From the NCBI GenBank assembly GCA_963822095.1, contig CAWGGS010000052.1, forward strand, positions 61,088 to 125,087: a stretch of 64,000 nucleotides of DNA, read 5' to 3'. A program made the translations under genes and the position numbers. The stretch comes from CAWGGS01 sp963822095 (lineage in GTDB: Bacteria > Desulfobacterota > Desulfobulbia > Desulfobulbales > Desulfocapsaceae). The notes beneath the pieces are model-generated. The model searched no databases, had not been told where the DNA came from, and saw nothing but the letters and a program-made list of their open reading frames with translations. Position 1 is the first letter of the stretch. Every line of letters starts with the position of its first letter. Positions 26,354 through 36,052 of this stretch are shown here, one piece after another.

Positions 26354-28226
26354 AATATGTCTCCTTTATTATACAGGGGAAAAAGAGGAAAAAGGTCGTT
26401 CCTTCCCTTGACTTGCTTTCAATTCGGATATGACCGTTGTGGAGTTTGACGATCTGAGAGACGATGGACAGACCCAGACCGATTCCATCATCTCGGAAAC
26501 TGACGAAGGGATCGAGTATTTTGTCGAAGTGCTCTTTTGCAATACCGGAGCCTTTGTCCTCGATGGAAACTATAAGCCAATCCCGGGGAGCCGCAAAGGG
26601 ATTGCCGATTGATATCCGCTCCTTTTCCTGGTCCAGAATATCTGGATCCTTCTCAACCCTGACCCGGATATTGATCGGGCCGCCATTCGGCATCGATTGC
26701 ATCGCATTAATCAAAATATTCCAGAATATCTGGCGGATCTGGTCGCTATCGGCGGAAATGAGCGGAGTCTTCGAGGGAAAGTCCTTGACGAATGTATACC
26801 CGTCGTCGAGATAGCGTTCTTCGGTAGCCGACAAGGTCTCCTCAAGCAACCATATGACATCGGTCTCCTGGAACACGGGAGATACCGGTCGTGCGAAGGT
26901 GAGAAACGACTTCAATGTGTTGTTCAGCCTTGCCACTTCGTCGATGATAAAACATGCTGCCTTTTCCCGCATTTCCCATGGGCGCTCCCGGTTACTTACG
27001 ATTTGGGCAGAGCCCTGGATTATCCCCAAAGGATTCTTGATTTCATGGGCGATACCCGCCGTCATTTTGCCCACCGCCGCCAGTTTCTCTTTCTCGGCAA
27101 GCTCGGCATAGGTCAGTTTGAGTTCGGCCAGACTTTTTTGCAGAGAAAATGCCATCTTATTGAAGGAGCCTGCAAGGGAGCTTGCAATATCGGGATCCTC
27201 AATCTCGACTTTGTAATCCAGGTCTCCCCGGCTGATCCGTTCGATCCCCTGTTGCAGACTATGCAAGGGCCGAATAATGGTCATCGCCAGGAGATAGCTG
27301 AGAAGGCTTGAAAGCAAAATCCCGGCGATGACAAGGGAGTAGATAGTCTCCTTGATGAAACGGAGGTTCTTCATATAATCGGAGACGGATATGGTCACCC
27401 CGACCGTCCAATCCATTCCGGGATAGTTGGTGGAGGCGGTAAAGTAATTTTCTCCCTGGTAACCGGTCATGCCGAAGGCCACCCCTTTGCGTTTGAGATC
27501 GGCAAGGCAGGTCCGTAGCAGGTCAATATGTTTGAGATTCCAGGGGAGCTGGACCAGGCCTGGGTGGGCGATGACATAGCCTTTTTTGTTCTCATAGATA
27601 TAGGCGACCCCCTGTTTGCCGATATCTATGCCTTTCAAAAATCTGGAAAAGGCTGAAAGATCAATGTCGATACCGCAGACCCCCCGCAGCACTTTTCTAT
27701 CGCCGAAAATTGGAGCTGAGACCGTAATCCCAGGTTTCTGGGTCGAGGCGAACAGGTAAACATCGGCCCAGTGGAAATCGTTGGAGTGGATAGCCCCTTT
27801 GTACCAGGGACGGACCCTTGGATCGTATGTCGAATGGACCTCAGGAATCTGGGGGGGAACCATCAAAAATTGCCCCTGTTGATTCCCATAATAAATGTTG
27901 ACGAATTCCGGATGCCCCTGTTTGAAAAGGGTAAAATATCTGAGAAGCTCCTTATGGTCAGCGGGATCGACCAGGTGATTCTCGATAAAGGATTTTATCA
28001 ATTTGACATTATAGGTATGTTGAGCGAGAAAAAGGCTTACCCGTTTGGAGATCTGGTCGGCCATGCTGATGGTAAATTGCTGCATTTGATTTTCGGCAAC
28101 CTTGCGGGCCTGCAAATAGCCGATATATCCGGTACCGGGAATGAAGATGAAAATCACCAAGGCCAGGGCCAGGAAGACCCGGAAGTGAAAGGAGTGACGG
28201 TATCGGGTATAGATTCTCTTAAACAT
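26343..28226 (-). CDS. Cache-domain sensor histidine kinase
   Basis: 627 residues: a first membrane helix (about 17-35), a periplasmic double-Cache sensor domain (about 40-275) with DPRVRPWY and GVCGIDIDLS motifs typical of small-molecule binding, a second helix (about 285-305), HAMP (about 305-360), HisKA with H-box AGIAHEIKNPL (about 392) and HATPase_c (about 490-610, GSGIAKEHFDKILDPF). Kinase for the overlapping NtrC-type regulator. Cache domains of this type often sense amino acids or carboxylates, but the ligand here is unknown. It overlaps the upstream lipoprotein by 1 bp. Confidence 0.92.
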   Translation of the reverse strand: MFKRIYTRYRHSFHFRVFLALALVIFIFIPGTGYIGYLQARKVAENQMQQFTISMADQISKRVSLFLAQHTYNVKLIKSFIENHLVDPADHKELLRYFTLFKQGHPEFVNIYYGNQQGQFLMVPPQIPEVHSTYDPRVRPWYKGAIHSNDFHWADVYLFASTQKPGITVSAPIFGDRKVLRGVCGIDIDLSAFSRFLKGIDIGKQGVAYIYENKKGYVIAHPGLVQLPWNLKHIDLLRTCLADLKRKGVAFGMTGYQGENYFTASTNYPGMDWTVGVTISVSDYMKNLRFIKETIYSLVIAGILLSSLLSYLLAMTIIRPLHSLQQGIERISRGDLDYKVEIEDPDIASSLAGSFNKMAFSLQKSLAELKLTYAELAEKEKLAAVGKMTAGIAHEIKNPLGIIQGSAQIVSNRERPWEMREKAACFIIDEVARLNNTLKSFLTFARPVSPVFQETDVIWLLEETLSATEERYLDDGYTFVKDFPSKTPLISADSDQIRQIFWNILINAMQSMPNGGPINIRVRVEKDPDILDQEKERISIGNPFAAPRDWLIVSIEDKGSGIAKEHFDKILDPFVSFRDDGIGLGLSIVSQIVKLHNGHIRIESKSREGTTFFLFFPCIIKETYFVV

Positions 28227-29089
28227 TAATACTTTTTTTCAGATGGTTGTCGCATGACTGCTTCCAAGGTCACACTGATATCATTTTTCAGGACTGTATC
28301 GGTCGTCTTTTTTAGGAAAGCCTTGGCTAAAGGAACAACTTCGTGATTGAGGTCGTGGTAGTTAAGCATGAGTTTCAAGGAGATTCCTATGATCTCCGGG
28401 TTTCTATTGCCATGCCAAAGCTCAAAAAAGGTTCTTCGTGCAGTATCGACGGTGTCCGGATGCCGGATGATTTCAAGTCGGGCGAGATCGGACCAGTACC
28501 TGTTGGCGCGGGCTTTATTTTTTTTGTCGAGCGCAGAAGGGGTAACGAAAGTGACCCAGGGGACCGGAGGGGTCAGATTGAGCAGCGTATCCGGATAGTC
28601 TGCAATGACCAGGTCAAACATTTCCACTCCCCTTTTGCTGTCGTGAAGCAGGTTGCTGTAGATCCAGCCCATATACCAATAGGCTTTGGCGCAGATATCG
28701 GGATGAGAGGCAAACCTTGCAATGATATCAGTGTAGCCCTGGATGGCTTTTCGGCAGTCCGCTGGTTTTGCCAGCCGGTAGTCCCTCCCAAGTTTCAGGT
28801 AGGAGAGATTGAGGGCGGCTTCTCCCTTTTGTTTTTCAGCCTTGGGGAAAAACAGGGAAACGGCGATAAGAGTGGCCTTTTTTTCCTTGATGCTTTCGAA
28901 CCATGAGTTGGTGTAATTGAGCTGTTCTTCAGCCGACGGAAAGACCGGCACCTCGAAGCCGTTGACCATGTGGGAGGGAAACGTCTGCTGTGCATTGATC
29001 GCTGAACGAGGGGTATCCTTACAGGCGGAGAGGCCACCTAAGATGAGGACGGCAAATAATATCGGCAGGCATTTACCGAAGAAAGACAT
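28226..29089 (-). CDS. Lipoprotein of unknown function, coupled to a two-component system
   Basis: 287 residues with a lipoprotein signal peptide and lipobox LSAC (Cys near 22). The mature part is alpha-helical with TPR-like spacing (YRLAKPADCRKAIQGYTDIIARFASHPD, YWYMGWIYSNLLHDSKRGVEMFDLVI), so a tetratricopeptide-type scaffold is likely. First gene of the operon, overlapping the kinase start by 1 bp. It could be an accessory ligand-binding or signal-transfer protein for the Cache kinase (inference). The start at 29089 was preferred because it begins the signal peptide; an ATG at 29104 is in frame. Confidence 0.7.
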   Translation of the reverse strand: MSFFGKCLPILFAVLILGGLSACKDTPRSAINAQQTFPSHMVNGFEVPVFPSAEEQLNYTNSWFESIKEKKATLIAVSLFFPKAEKQKGEAALNLSYLKLGRDYRLAKPADCRKAIQGYTDIIARFASHPDICAKAYWYMGWIYSNLLHDSKRGVEMFDLVIADYPDTLLNLTPPVPWVTFVTPSALDKKNKARANRYWSDLARLEIIRHPDTVDTARRTFFELWHGNRNPEIIGISLKLMLNYHDLNHEVVPLAKAFLKKTTDTVLKNDISVTLEAVMRQPSEKKY

Positions 29090-30191
29090 TGATGGATATC
29101 CCATTATCTGTGGACGGGTTTGTCCGGAAGTTAGAGGTTTTAAGATAAGGCAAGCAAAACCCAGGCCACGCTTGACCTCTTTTCAAGTGATGGGCCTGAG
29201 ATATAATCCTTTTTGGCAAAAGTACATATAACATGCAGATAATATGGCTTATTTTATCTGAAGCAGATCGGAATGATGATTCTGTAATCGCTGTTGGGGC
29301 GATCTTTTTGCCCTAGTTTCCCGCAGACGACACCAGAAAATTGGCCGTTTGGTAACAATGATGATGAAATGCTCAATTTTATCGCTTTCTCAGTGAAATA
29401 GCACTCTTTTTCTCGCAGGCCTTCAGTTAGATGGAGGGTGAATATGATGAAATGCTCAATTGGGGTACCGGATCATCTTGTTCGTTTTATCGAGGTGGGT
29501 TTTGGAATAACCCGATTTTCATGTATGCAGGGTGATCGCGAACATGGTTTTTTGTCAAGAGGTACAGGCCTTCGCCACAGTGATAAAGACACATTTTGTC
29601 CAACCCCTTTCCAGACTGAGATACTTCGGCGGTCTTAAACAGCTCTGTTCCAAGAAACATTTATTACGTGGCCTCAGATTGATTGGAAAGCGAAAAAGCC
29701 TGTCGTATTGAGGAGACAGAAAGGCAAATGACAAACCGGGCACATAAATTGCTTTTACAAAGCAGGAAAAAGGCAGATGAAAATCCAACAGCGGATTTTC
29801 GAAATTGGCGCTGCAGGCACGCGAAAATTTGTCGATGTGGTGCCTATCTTTACTCGACACCTTGAGAAATCACGGTGAAAAAAGGCTTTCATGCTTATAC
29901 TCAATTTACATGAATGCTCAATACTCCGGTATGGTAAGGCCGGTGCTTAGCAGAAACATTCCTCAACATCTCATGATTTTCCAAATGGTACCTTGGCCTT
30001 TCTTTGGTCGAGAAATGGGTGCCGTCAGCTTGGATTTCAATCAAAAATACGATATGCTGGCTATGAAACGGCCTTTTTCATCGGGGTTGAACCCGTTTTC
30101 CACAGTCCTTACGGCATCTGTGAAGCGGGCAAACGCTCTTAGACGTTTTCCGGCAGAAGATAAGACCGATTTTAAATATTGAGGACACGTT
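29090..30191. other. Gene-free stretch between the two-component operon and korDABC
   Basis: About 1.1 kb with only short frames that have no recognisable motif or ribosome-binding site. The longest (29805-30182, plus) was rejected because its sequence resembles no known fold and its start lacks a Shine-Dalgarno sequence. It must hold the promoters of the divergent lipoprotein and kor operons, but none could be assigned with confidence. An 18-bp direct repeat lies at 29361 and 29444. Confidence 0.5.
29361..29461. repeat. Pair of identical 18-bp direct repeats
   Basis: ATGATGAAATGCTCAATT occurs at 29361-29378 and again at 29444-29461, 83 bp apart. A partial third copy (TGAATGCTCAAT) occurs near 29911. 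They may be remnants of decayed duplications or of an inserted element. Confidence 0.55.
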
Positions 30192-30416
30192 ATGGCAAAG
30201 AAGAAGTTAAAGGAGCACCTGATCAACCGGGAGTGGTGCAAGGGGTGTGGGATCTGCGTAAGATTTTGCCCCACGCAGGTTCTGGAGCTGGATGCAAAGG
30301 AGAAAGTGGTGGCAGTGCGCCCGGAAGCGTGTATTTGCTGCAAGCTGTGTGAGCTGCGGTGCCCGGATCTGGCCATCGAGGTGCTGATCGAAGAGGAGGA
30401 CCAAAAAGATGAATAA
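30192..30416 (+). CDS. korD: 2-oxoglutarate:ferredoxin oxidoreductase delta subunit (2x4Fe-4S ferredoxin)
   Basis: 74 residues with two cluster motifs: CKGCGICVRFCP (first, about 17-28) and CICCKLCELRCP (second, about 47-58). This is the small ferredoxin-like subunit that passes electrons from the TPP site to ferredoxin. It overlaps korA by 8 bp. The order D-A-B-C with a separate gamma subunit matches KorDABC (2-oxoglutarate synthase) rather than pyruvate oxidoreductase. Confidence 0.88.
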   Translation: MAKKKLKEHLINREWCKGCGICVRFCPTQVLELDAKEKVVAVRPEACICCKLCELRCPDLAIEVLIEEEDQKDE

Positions 30417-31557
30417 CTCCTTAAAATTTGTTCAAGGCAATGAAGCCTGTGTGGAGGGGGCGCTGTATGCAGGGCTCGAGTTCTTCGCCGGCTATCCGAT
30501 CACCCCGTCCACCGAGGTTGCCGAACTTCTGTCGGAGCGGCTGCCGCAAAAAGGCGGAAGGTTCATCCAGATGGAGGACGAGATCGCCTCGATGTGCGCG
30601 ATCATCGGCGCCTCGCTTACCGGCCGCAAGGTGATGACGGCGACCAGCGGGCCGGGTTTCTCTCTGAAGCAGGAGGCCATCGGGTATGCCTGCATGGCGG
30701 AGATTCCCTGCGTGATCGTCAATGTGCAGAGAGGAGGGCCATCCACCGGTAATCCCACCCATGTCAGTCAGGGGGATGTCAATCAGGCCAGGTGGGGAAC
30801 CCACGGCGACCACGCCATCATCGCGCTGACCGCCTCCAATCACCAGGATATCTTTTCCATTACCGTCGATGCCTTCAATATGGCCGAGACCTATCGAACC
30901 CCGGTGGTGCTGCTGTTCGACGAGGTCATGGGGCATATGCGGGAGAGGCTGGTGGTGCCTGAGGAGGAGGAGCTGCCGATCGTCGACCGATTAAGGACTT
31001 CACTGGGCAAGGGAGTGGATTATCATCCTTACCTGCCCCGGGAAGACGGGCGCCTGCCGATGTCTGATTTCGGTGCCGATCACCGGTATAATGTTACCGG
31101 CCTGTTCCATGACATGTGGGGCTTTCCGTCCAATAACCCGAAGGTGGTCAAGGACCTGCTCCACCATCTGGTGGACAAGATCGAGAACAACGTCAATGTG
31201 ATTACCCGGTATAAAGAGTACTTTCTGGAAGATGCGGAATACATCATGATCTCCTATGGCTCCTCGGCCCGTTCCGCCATCCATCTGGCCAAGAACAGAC
31301 GGGCCAAGGGAGAGAGGATCGGTGTTCTGGAGCTCCAGTCTCTGTGGCCTTTTCCGGAGGCTGTGATTAAGGAAAAATGCGCCGGGGCCAGGGCCGTTAT
31401 CGTTGTCGAGATGAACATGGGCCAGGTGATGCGTCAGGTGAAGGCCTGTGTCGATCGTCCGGAGTCGGTCTTTCTGGCCAATCGGATTGACGGCAAGCTG
31501 ATCACACCGACCAATATCAAAGGACTCCTCAGAGTGATCCAGGGGAGGGGAGTGTAA
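30409..31557 (+). CDS. korA: 2-oxoglutarate:ferredoxin oxidoreductase alpha subunit
   Basis: 382 residues of the PFOR domain I/II type: GYPITPSTE near residue 27 (substrate-binding threonine region), IGASLTGRKVMTATSGPGF and the GGPSTGNPTHVSQGDVNQAR segment. With KorB it oxidatively decarboxylates 2-oxoglutarate to succinyl-CoA, reducing ferredoxin in the cytoplasm. The gene begins before the korD stop and ends 1 bp before korB. Confidence 0.9.
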   Translation: MNNSLKFVQGNEACVEGALYAGLEFFAGYPITPSTEVAELLSERLPQKGGRFIQMEDEIASMCAIIGASLTGRKVMTATSGPGFSLKQEAIGYACMAEIPCVIVNVQRGGPSTGNPTHVSQGDVNQARWGTHGDHAIIALTASNHQDIFSITVDAFNMAETYRTPVVLLFDEVMGHMRERLVVPEEEELPIVDRLRTSLGKGVDYHPYLPREDGRLPMSDFGADHRYNVTGLFHDMWGFPSNNPKVVKDLLHHLVDKIENNVNVITRYKEYFLEDAEYIMISYGSSARSAIHLAKNRRAKGERIGVLELQSLWPFPEAVIKEKCAGARAVIVVEMNMGQVMRQVKACVDRPESVFLANRIDGKLITPTNIKGLLRVIQGRGV

Positions 31558-31558
31558 T

Positions 31559-32365
31559 ATGCCAATCAAAGATTATCTGCGAGAGCGGTTTTTCCCGCAT
31601 ATGTGGTGCCCGGGCTGCGGCCACGGCACCGTGTTGAATACCCTGCTGCACGCCGTGGAGCAATTGGGACTCGATAAAAAAGAAATCGTCATGACCTCGG
31701 GGATCGGCTGTTCGGCCAGGATCTCGGGCTATGTGGATTTCCACTCGCTGCACACATTGCATGGGCGGGCCCTGGCCTTTGCCACCGGGGTGAAACTTTC
31801 AAAACCGGAGTTGACCCTGCTGGTACCCATGGGGGATGGGGATGCGCTGGCCATCGGCGGCAACCATTTCATCCATGCGGCCAGACGCAATATCGATATC
31901 ACCGCCATCGTCATGAACAACCGGATCTATGGGATGACCGGCGGGCAGTTCTCACCGCTATCGGGACTGGGTAAGAAGGCGACCACCGCACCGTATAGAA
32001 CCATCGACAACAACTTCGATGTGGTGGCACTGTCCATTGCCGCCGGGGCCTCGTTTGTGGCCCGGACCACCACCTACCATGTCCAGGAGGCCATTGATAT
32101 CTTCAAGAAGGCCATCGGCCATAAGGGGTTTTCGGTGGTGGAGATCCTGACCCAGTGCCCGACCCATTACGGACGCAAAAACAAGGAGGGAGATGCGGTG
32201 GAGATGCTGGCGAAATACAAAAGCGACACTGCCAGGATCGGCTCAAAGGCCCTGGAAAAAGATCCATCCCTTCTTGGGCGGGGTATCTTTGTCAACAGAG
32301 ACTTTCCTGAATATTGCGAGGAGTATGAGAAGATCATGCAAGTGGCAATGAAGGAGGTGGCGTAA
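31559..32365 (+). CDS. korB: 2-oxoglutarate:ferredoxin oxidoreductase beta subunit (TPP-binding)
   Basis: 268 residues with MWCPGCGHGT near the start and the TPP/Mg motif GDGDALAIGGNHF continuing to MNNRIYGMTGGQ (about 98-132). The beta subunit binds thiamine diphosphate and Mg2+. The stop overlaps korC (TAATG), with AAGGAGG just upstream serving korC. Confidence 0.9.
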   Translation: MPIKDYLRERFFPHMWCPGCGHGTVLNTLLHAVEQLGLDKKEIVMTSGIGCSARISGYVDFHSLHTLHGRALAFATGVKLSKPELTLLVPMGDGDALAIGGNHFIHAARRNIDITAIVMNNRIYGMTGGQFSPLSGLGKKATTAPYRTIDNNFDVVALSIAAGASFVARTTTYHVQEAIDIFKKAIGHKGFSVVEILTQCPTHYGRKNKEGDAVEMLAKYKSDTARIGSKALEKDPSLLGRGIFVNRDFPEYCEEYEKIMQVAMKEVA

Positions 32366-32904
32366 TGGGAAAGACCAGACTTGTCTTTACCGGCTCGGGG
32401 GGGCAGGGGGTCATCACCGCCGCGATCATCCTGGCCGAGGCGGCCGTCATCCATGAGGGAATGAATGCGACCCAGTCCCAGAGCTATGGGGCGGCGGCCA
32501 GGGGCGGGGCAACCCGCAGCGATATCATCATCTCGGATTCCGAGATCTATTTTCCGGAGGTGACCCAGCCCAACATCCTGGTCTGTCTGACCCAGGAGGC
32601 CTATAACGAGTTTTCGACGATTATCCGGCCGGGCGGGACTCTGCTGACGGATAGCAAATACGTTACGACCGCGAAAAAGGTGGATGCCAAGCAGATCCAG
32701 TTGCCGATGTACGAGACGGTGATGGAGAAGATCGGCAAGCCCATCGTCTTCAATATCTGTGTGCTCGGTGCGCTTTTGGGGATCACCGATATCGTTAAAC
32801 CGGCCTCGGTGATGGAGGTGATCAAGACCCGGGTTCCGGCTGATTTCATAGCCATGAATAACCGGGCCCTCGATATGGGGCTGGTGCTTGGGGCCAATAG
32901 GTAA
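32365..32904 (+). CDS. korC: 2-oxoglutarate:ferredoxin oxidoreductase gamma subunit
   Basis: 179 residues starting MGKTRLVFTGSGGQG, the PFOR gamma glycine motif, with SQSYGAAARGGATRSD following. The gamma subunit completes the CoA-binding side of the enzyme. It is translationally coupled to korB and lies 22 bp before the glutamate dehydrogenase gene, so all five genes look like one operon. Confidence 0.9.
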   Translation: MGKTRLVFTGSGGQGVITAAIILAEAAVIHEGMNATQSQSYGAAARGGATRSDIIISDSEIYFPEVTQPNILVCLTQEAYNEFSTIIRPGGTLLTDSKYVTTAKKVDAKQIQLPMYETVMEKIGKPIVFNICVLGALLGITDIVKPASVMEVIKTRVPADFIAMNNRALDMGLVLGANR

Positions 32905-32926
32905 GGGAATCGTAAAAGGAGCAGCA

Positions 32927-35900
32927 ATGGAGAACCCTCAGCAGCTCCCCCTTTTCCAGGGGGCGCATATCATCGACAAGGCCAAGAGCCTCAGTCTTGA
33001 TCCCAGTATCCTCTACGAAGCCGTCATCGATCTCTCTGCCGAGGGGTTGATAACTGCCAACTGCATCAACCTGGCCGCCGGTATTCTGCTTAACGATCTT
33101 GGCCTGCCGAATTATTTCTTCGAGAATATCACCAAGGAGTCCCTGGAGCATATCCTGGCCTCCATCGCCTCGAGCATAACCTTCAAAGACGGCAAGGTGG
33201 TTCTCTACGGCCGGATTGCCCATATCGATTTCGATCTGGCCCATAAAAACGATGTCCAACGGGTCAGGATTGCCACCGAGGAAACCCGGGACAGCATGGA
33301 AAAGATGCTGGAGAACCTGATTTCCGGGCATCGGCGTGAGTACTATTTCAGTCCGGAGAGCGGCTACCATACCTATATCATCAGGCTGGAGACCGTCCGG
33401 AATTATACAAGAGAAGAATTTACCACCTCCCGTTTCCTGTTCAGTCTGGCCGGTGATTACCTGACGACGCCGGAGCCGACACGCAGGCGCTATGAACGTT
33501 TTCTGGCAGCTTCGGAAAAAGGAGCGGTGACGCCGCTTATCGAGGTCTTCAATCTGCCGGAAAACGGGGAGACGCGGATCATGTTCATCAGTGATTTCGC
33601 TTCACCCCAGCTGCCCATTTTGCGGAAGCTGTTTGCCGACCACGGGATGACAGTGGTGCGGGCCTATTGGGAACCGTATTGGGGAAAATCCGATGTCCCC
33701 TCGTCTGTGTGCTCTCTCTATATCCAGGGAGAGGTCTCCCGAAAAAAAGAGGATGAGCTGGCGGCAGACTTAGGCGCCTTCCTGGCCTTTGCCGTAAGCA
33801 GGGTAACGGGGTTGTATCTTCTGGGCGCGCTGAGCTTTAAAGAGATGCTTTTTGCCGGCAATCTCGTTGACTTTGCCCATATGTTCATCTACCGGGAGAG
33901 TATAGACGGCACCGACCGGGAAATCATGGACAACCTGACCGACAAGGACCACAAGGATGCCTTTGCCGGCCGGATCCATGGCTCCAACAGATCAACCTAC
34001 GTCTATCGGATGATTCTGGAGGCGGTGGAGGCTAATGTTGATCTGATCAAAATCCTCTATGATCTCTTTGCCCGGCGCTTCGAGCCAGGGCGCACAGACA
34101 GGATAAGTGAGGAAAAACTGGCTCAGAGATTCAAGGAATACGAGAGGATGATCGCTTCAAGGTTCCTGGATTTCTCGATTGGCTATGATATTTTCACGTT
34201 CCTGTTCAAGATGGTTTCGTGCACCTTGAAGACCAACTTTTACAAGGCGGAGAAACGGTCCTATTCCTTCCGTTTCGACAACAGGGTCCTCGACCCGCTG
34301 GTCTTTAACCAGTTCGTCTATGGGATCTTCTTCGTCAATGGCCATTATGCCTGCGGCACCCATCTGCGCGCAGCCGATATTGCCCGGGGAGGCCTGAGGC
34401 TTTTGCGGGTCAACAGGTCGAACCATCCTACCCAGCTCGACAACGCGGTCCTCCTCAATTATGCCCTGGGGCCCAAGGCCCAGCGACTGAAGCATAAGGA
34501 TATCTGCGAGAGCGGCTCGAAAGGGGTGATCGTGCCCCATGGGATTTATGGCGTCCAGAGCCGGGATGCGGTTCTCGATTACACCGAGGGGATCATCGAC
34601 CTGATGCTGGGGGATCCTGCCATTGTCGATTATTACGGACGGCCGGAGATGGTTTTTTTCGGCCCCGATGAGGGTACGGCCCTGCTGATGGATATGGTTT
34701 CTCTGCATGCCCGGGAACGGGGCTACGGAAATTGGCGGACCATTACCACCGGCAAGAGCTTCGGCATACCCCATGATACCTACGGCAGACTCGACAATGG
34801 TGATCTCTTCGGTCTCTTTGATCGGCAAGAAATGGGGGTCGATCTGCAGATTAACGGCACATCGGTTCTGGTGTCAAACGATATGGACGCCCTTTATGAG
34901 CAGATAGGGGGGAAGATCGAGGCAAGCGGCATGACCACCACCGGGGTTATGGCCTCCTTCCGCACCCTGATTGATCATTACGGAGCCCGGGAGGAAGATC
35001 TCAACCTGATGATGACCGGCGGGCCCGACGGCGATCTCGGGGCCAATGAGATTCAGTGCTACAGGGGTAAGATCTGTCTTATCATCGATGGTGGTTCCAT
35101 CCTCTTTGACCCCGACGGCCTGGATAAAAAGGAACTTGTCAAGCTTGCCTTCATGCGCAACTCCTCGCCCCGGGCCAATACGCTTTGCTTTCCCGAGGCC
35201 AAATTGGGGCCCAAGGGGTTCCGGGTGCCTTTGCAGGCGAAAAATGTCCTGCTGCCCGATGGGATGCTGGTCGAAGACGGGGCCATGTTTCATCGCAATT
35301 TCCTGATCGATCCGGAGAATCGTCGGCTGATCCAGGAGGCGAATATTACAGCCTTTATCCCCTGTGGTGGCTTCAAAGATACGGTGAATCACGGCAACGT
35401 CAAGAAATTCCTCTCACTCTTTGGCGAGCTTCGCTTCATCGTCGAGGGGGCCAACGTCTTCTTTGACGACGCGGCAAGAAGGCATATCGCCAGCAAGACT
35501 GCCATCAAGCAGATCAAGGATACCACTGCCAACAAGGGTGGGGTTTTTTCCAGCTCCATTGCCGAGGTCTTAACCGGCTTCCTGCTGAAAGACGACTATG
35601 AGGAGAAGCTTTTAAATCATACCGACACCCGCTGGGAGCTGACTGGCGATGTCATGAACCTGGTGGACGGTCATGCCCGGGCGGAGACCTCGATGCTGAT
35701 CAAGATCCACGAGGCCGATCCAACTGTTCCGCTTTTTGTCCTTACCGAGCAGACCAGCGAGCGGATCTTTGCCCTGCAGGCGGTCTTTGAGGAGCGGATT
35801 GCCGAGATCCTGGCCGATGGGGAACTGGTCTGGAAGATCCTCGAGCACTATATCCCCGGCGTCCTGATCAAACGGCTGGGACGGGAGGCCATTGTCACAA

Positions 35901-36052
35901 CCTTGAACAGCCCCGAGCTTTTGACCTACCGGGATGCCATCCTCACCAAGAAACTCGCCTCCATGGCCTTCTACGCCCATGGCGACAGCTGGGAGGAGTT
36001 CCTGGCCGAGATGGAAGACGATTTTACAATGGCTATCGACAAAATTGTCTGA
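32927..36052 (+). CDS. Large NAD-dependent glutamate dehydrogenase
   Basis: 1041 residues, in the size range of the 115-kDa GDH class rather than the ~50-kDa hexameric or ~180-kDa forms. The catalytic region lies about 460-860: ADIARGGLRLLRVNRS, a GPKAQ/KHKD/GSKGVIVP lysine region, FFGPDEGTALLMDM, and TTGKSFGIPHDTYG, followed by the NAD-binding part (MMTGGPDGDLGANEI). It deaminates glutamate to 2-oxoglutarate with NAD+. The ATG at 32927 has AAAGGAG upstream; a longer in-frame start at 32888 overlaps korC and is less likely. Placement after korDABC implies joint use: glutamate to 2-oxoglutarate to succinyl-CoA. Confidence 0.88.
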   Translation: MENPQQLPLFQGAHIIDKAKSLSLDPSILYEAVIDLSAEGLITANCINLAAGILLNDLGLPNYFFENITKESLEHILASIASSITFKDGKVVLYGRIAHIDFDLAHKNDVQRVRIATEETRDSMEKMLENLISGHRREYYFSPESGYHTYIIRLETVRNYTREEFTTSRFLFSLAGDYLTTPEPTRRRYERFLAASEKGAVTPLIEVFNLPENGETRIMFISDFASPQLPILRKLFADHGMTVVRAYWEPYWGKSDVPSSVCSLYIQGEVSRKKEDELAADLGAFLAFAVSRVTGLYLLGALSFKEMLFAGNLVDFAHMFIYRESIDGTDREIMDNLTDKDHKDAFAGRIHGSNRSTYVYRMILEAVEANVDLIKILYDLFARRFEPGRTDRISEEKLAQRFKEYERMIASRFLDFSIGYDIFTFLFKMVSCTLKTNFYKAEKRSYSFRFDNRVLDPLVFNQFVYGIFFVNGHYACGTHLRAADIARGGLRLLRVNRSNHPTQLDNAVLLNYALGPKAQRLKHKDICESGSKGVIVPHGIYGVQSRDAVLDYTEGIIDLMLGDPAIVDYYGRPEMVFFGPDEGTALLMDMVSLHARERGYGNWRTITTGKSFGIPHDTYGRLDNGDLFGLFDRQEMGVDLQINGTSVLVSNDMDALYEQIGGKIEASGMTTTGVMASFRTLIDHYGAREEDLNLMMTGGPDGDLGANEIQCYRGKICLIIDGGSILFDPDGLDKKELVKLAFMRNSSPRANTLCFPEAKLGPKGFRVPLQAKNVLLPDGMLVEDGAMFHRNFLIDPENRRLIQEANITAFIPCGGFKDTVNHGNVKKFLSLFGELRFIVEGANVFFDDAARRHIASKTAIKQIKDTTANKGGVFSSSIAEVLTGFLLKDDYEEKLLNHTDTRWELTGDVMNLVDGHARAETSMLIKIHEADPTVPLFVLTEQTSERIFALQAVFEERIAEILADGELVWKILEHYIPGVLIKRLGREAIVTTLNSPELLTYRDAILTKKLASMAFYAHGDSWEEFLAEMEDDFTMAIDKIV

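Noticed and set aside
29805..30182. A 125-residue gene before korD
   Set aside because: No ribosome-binding site and no recognisable fold; codon content looks random.
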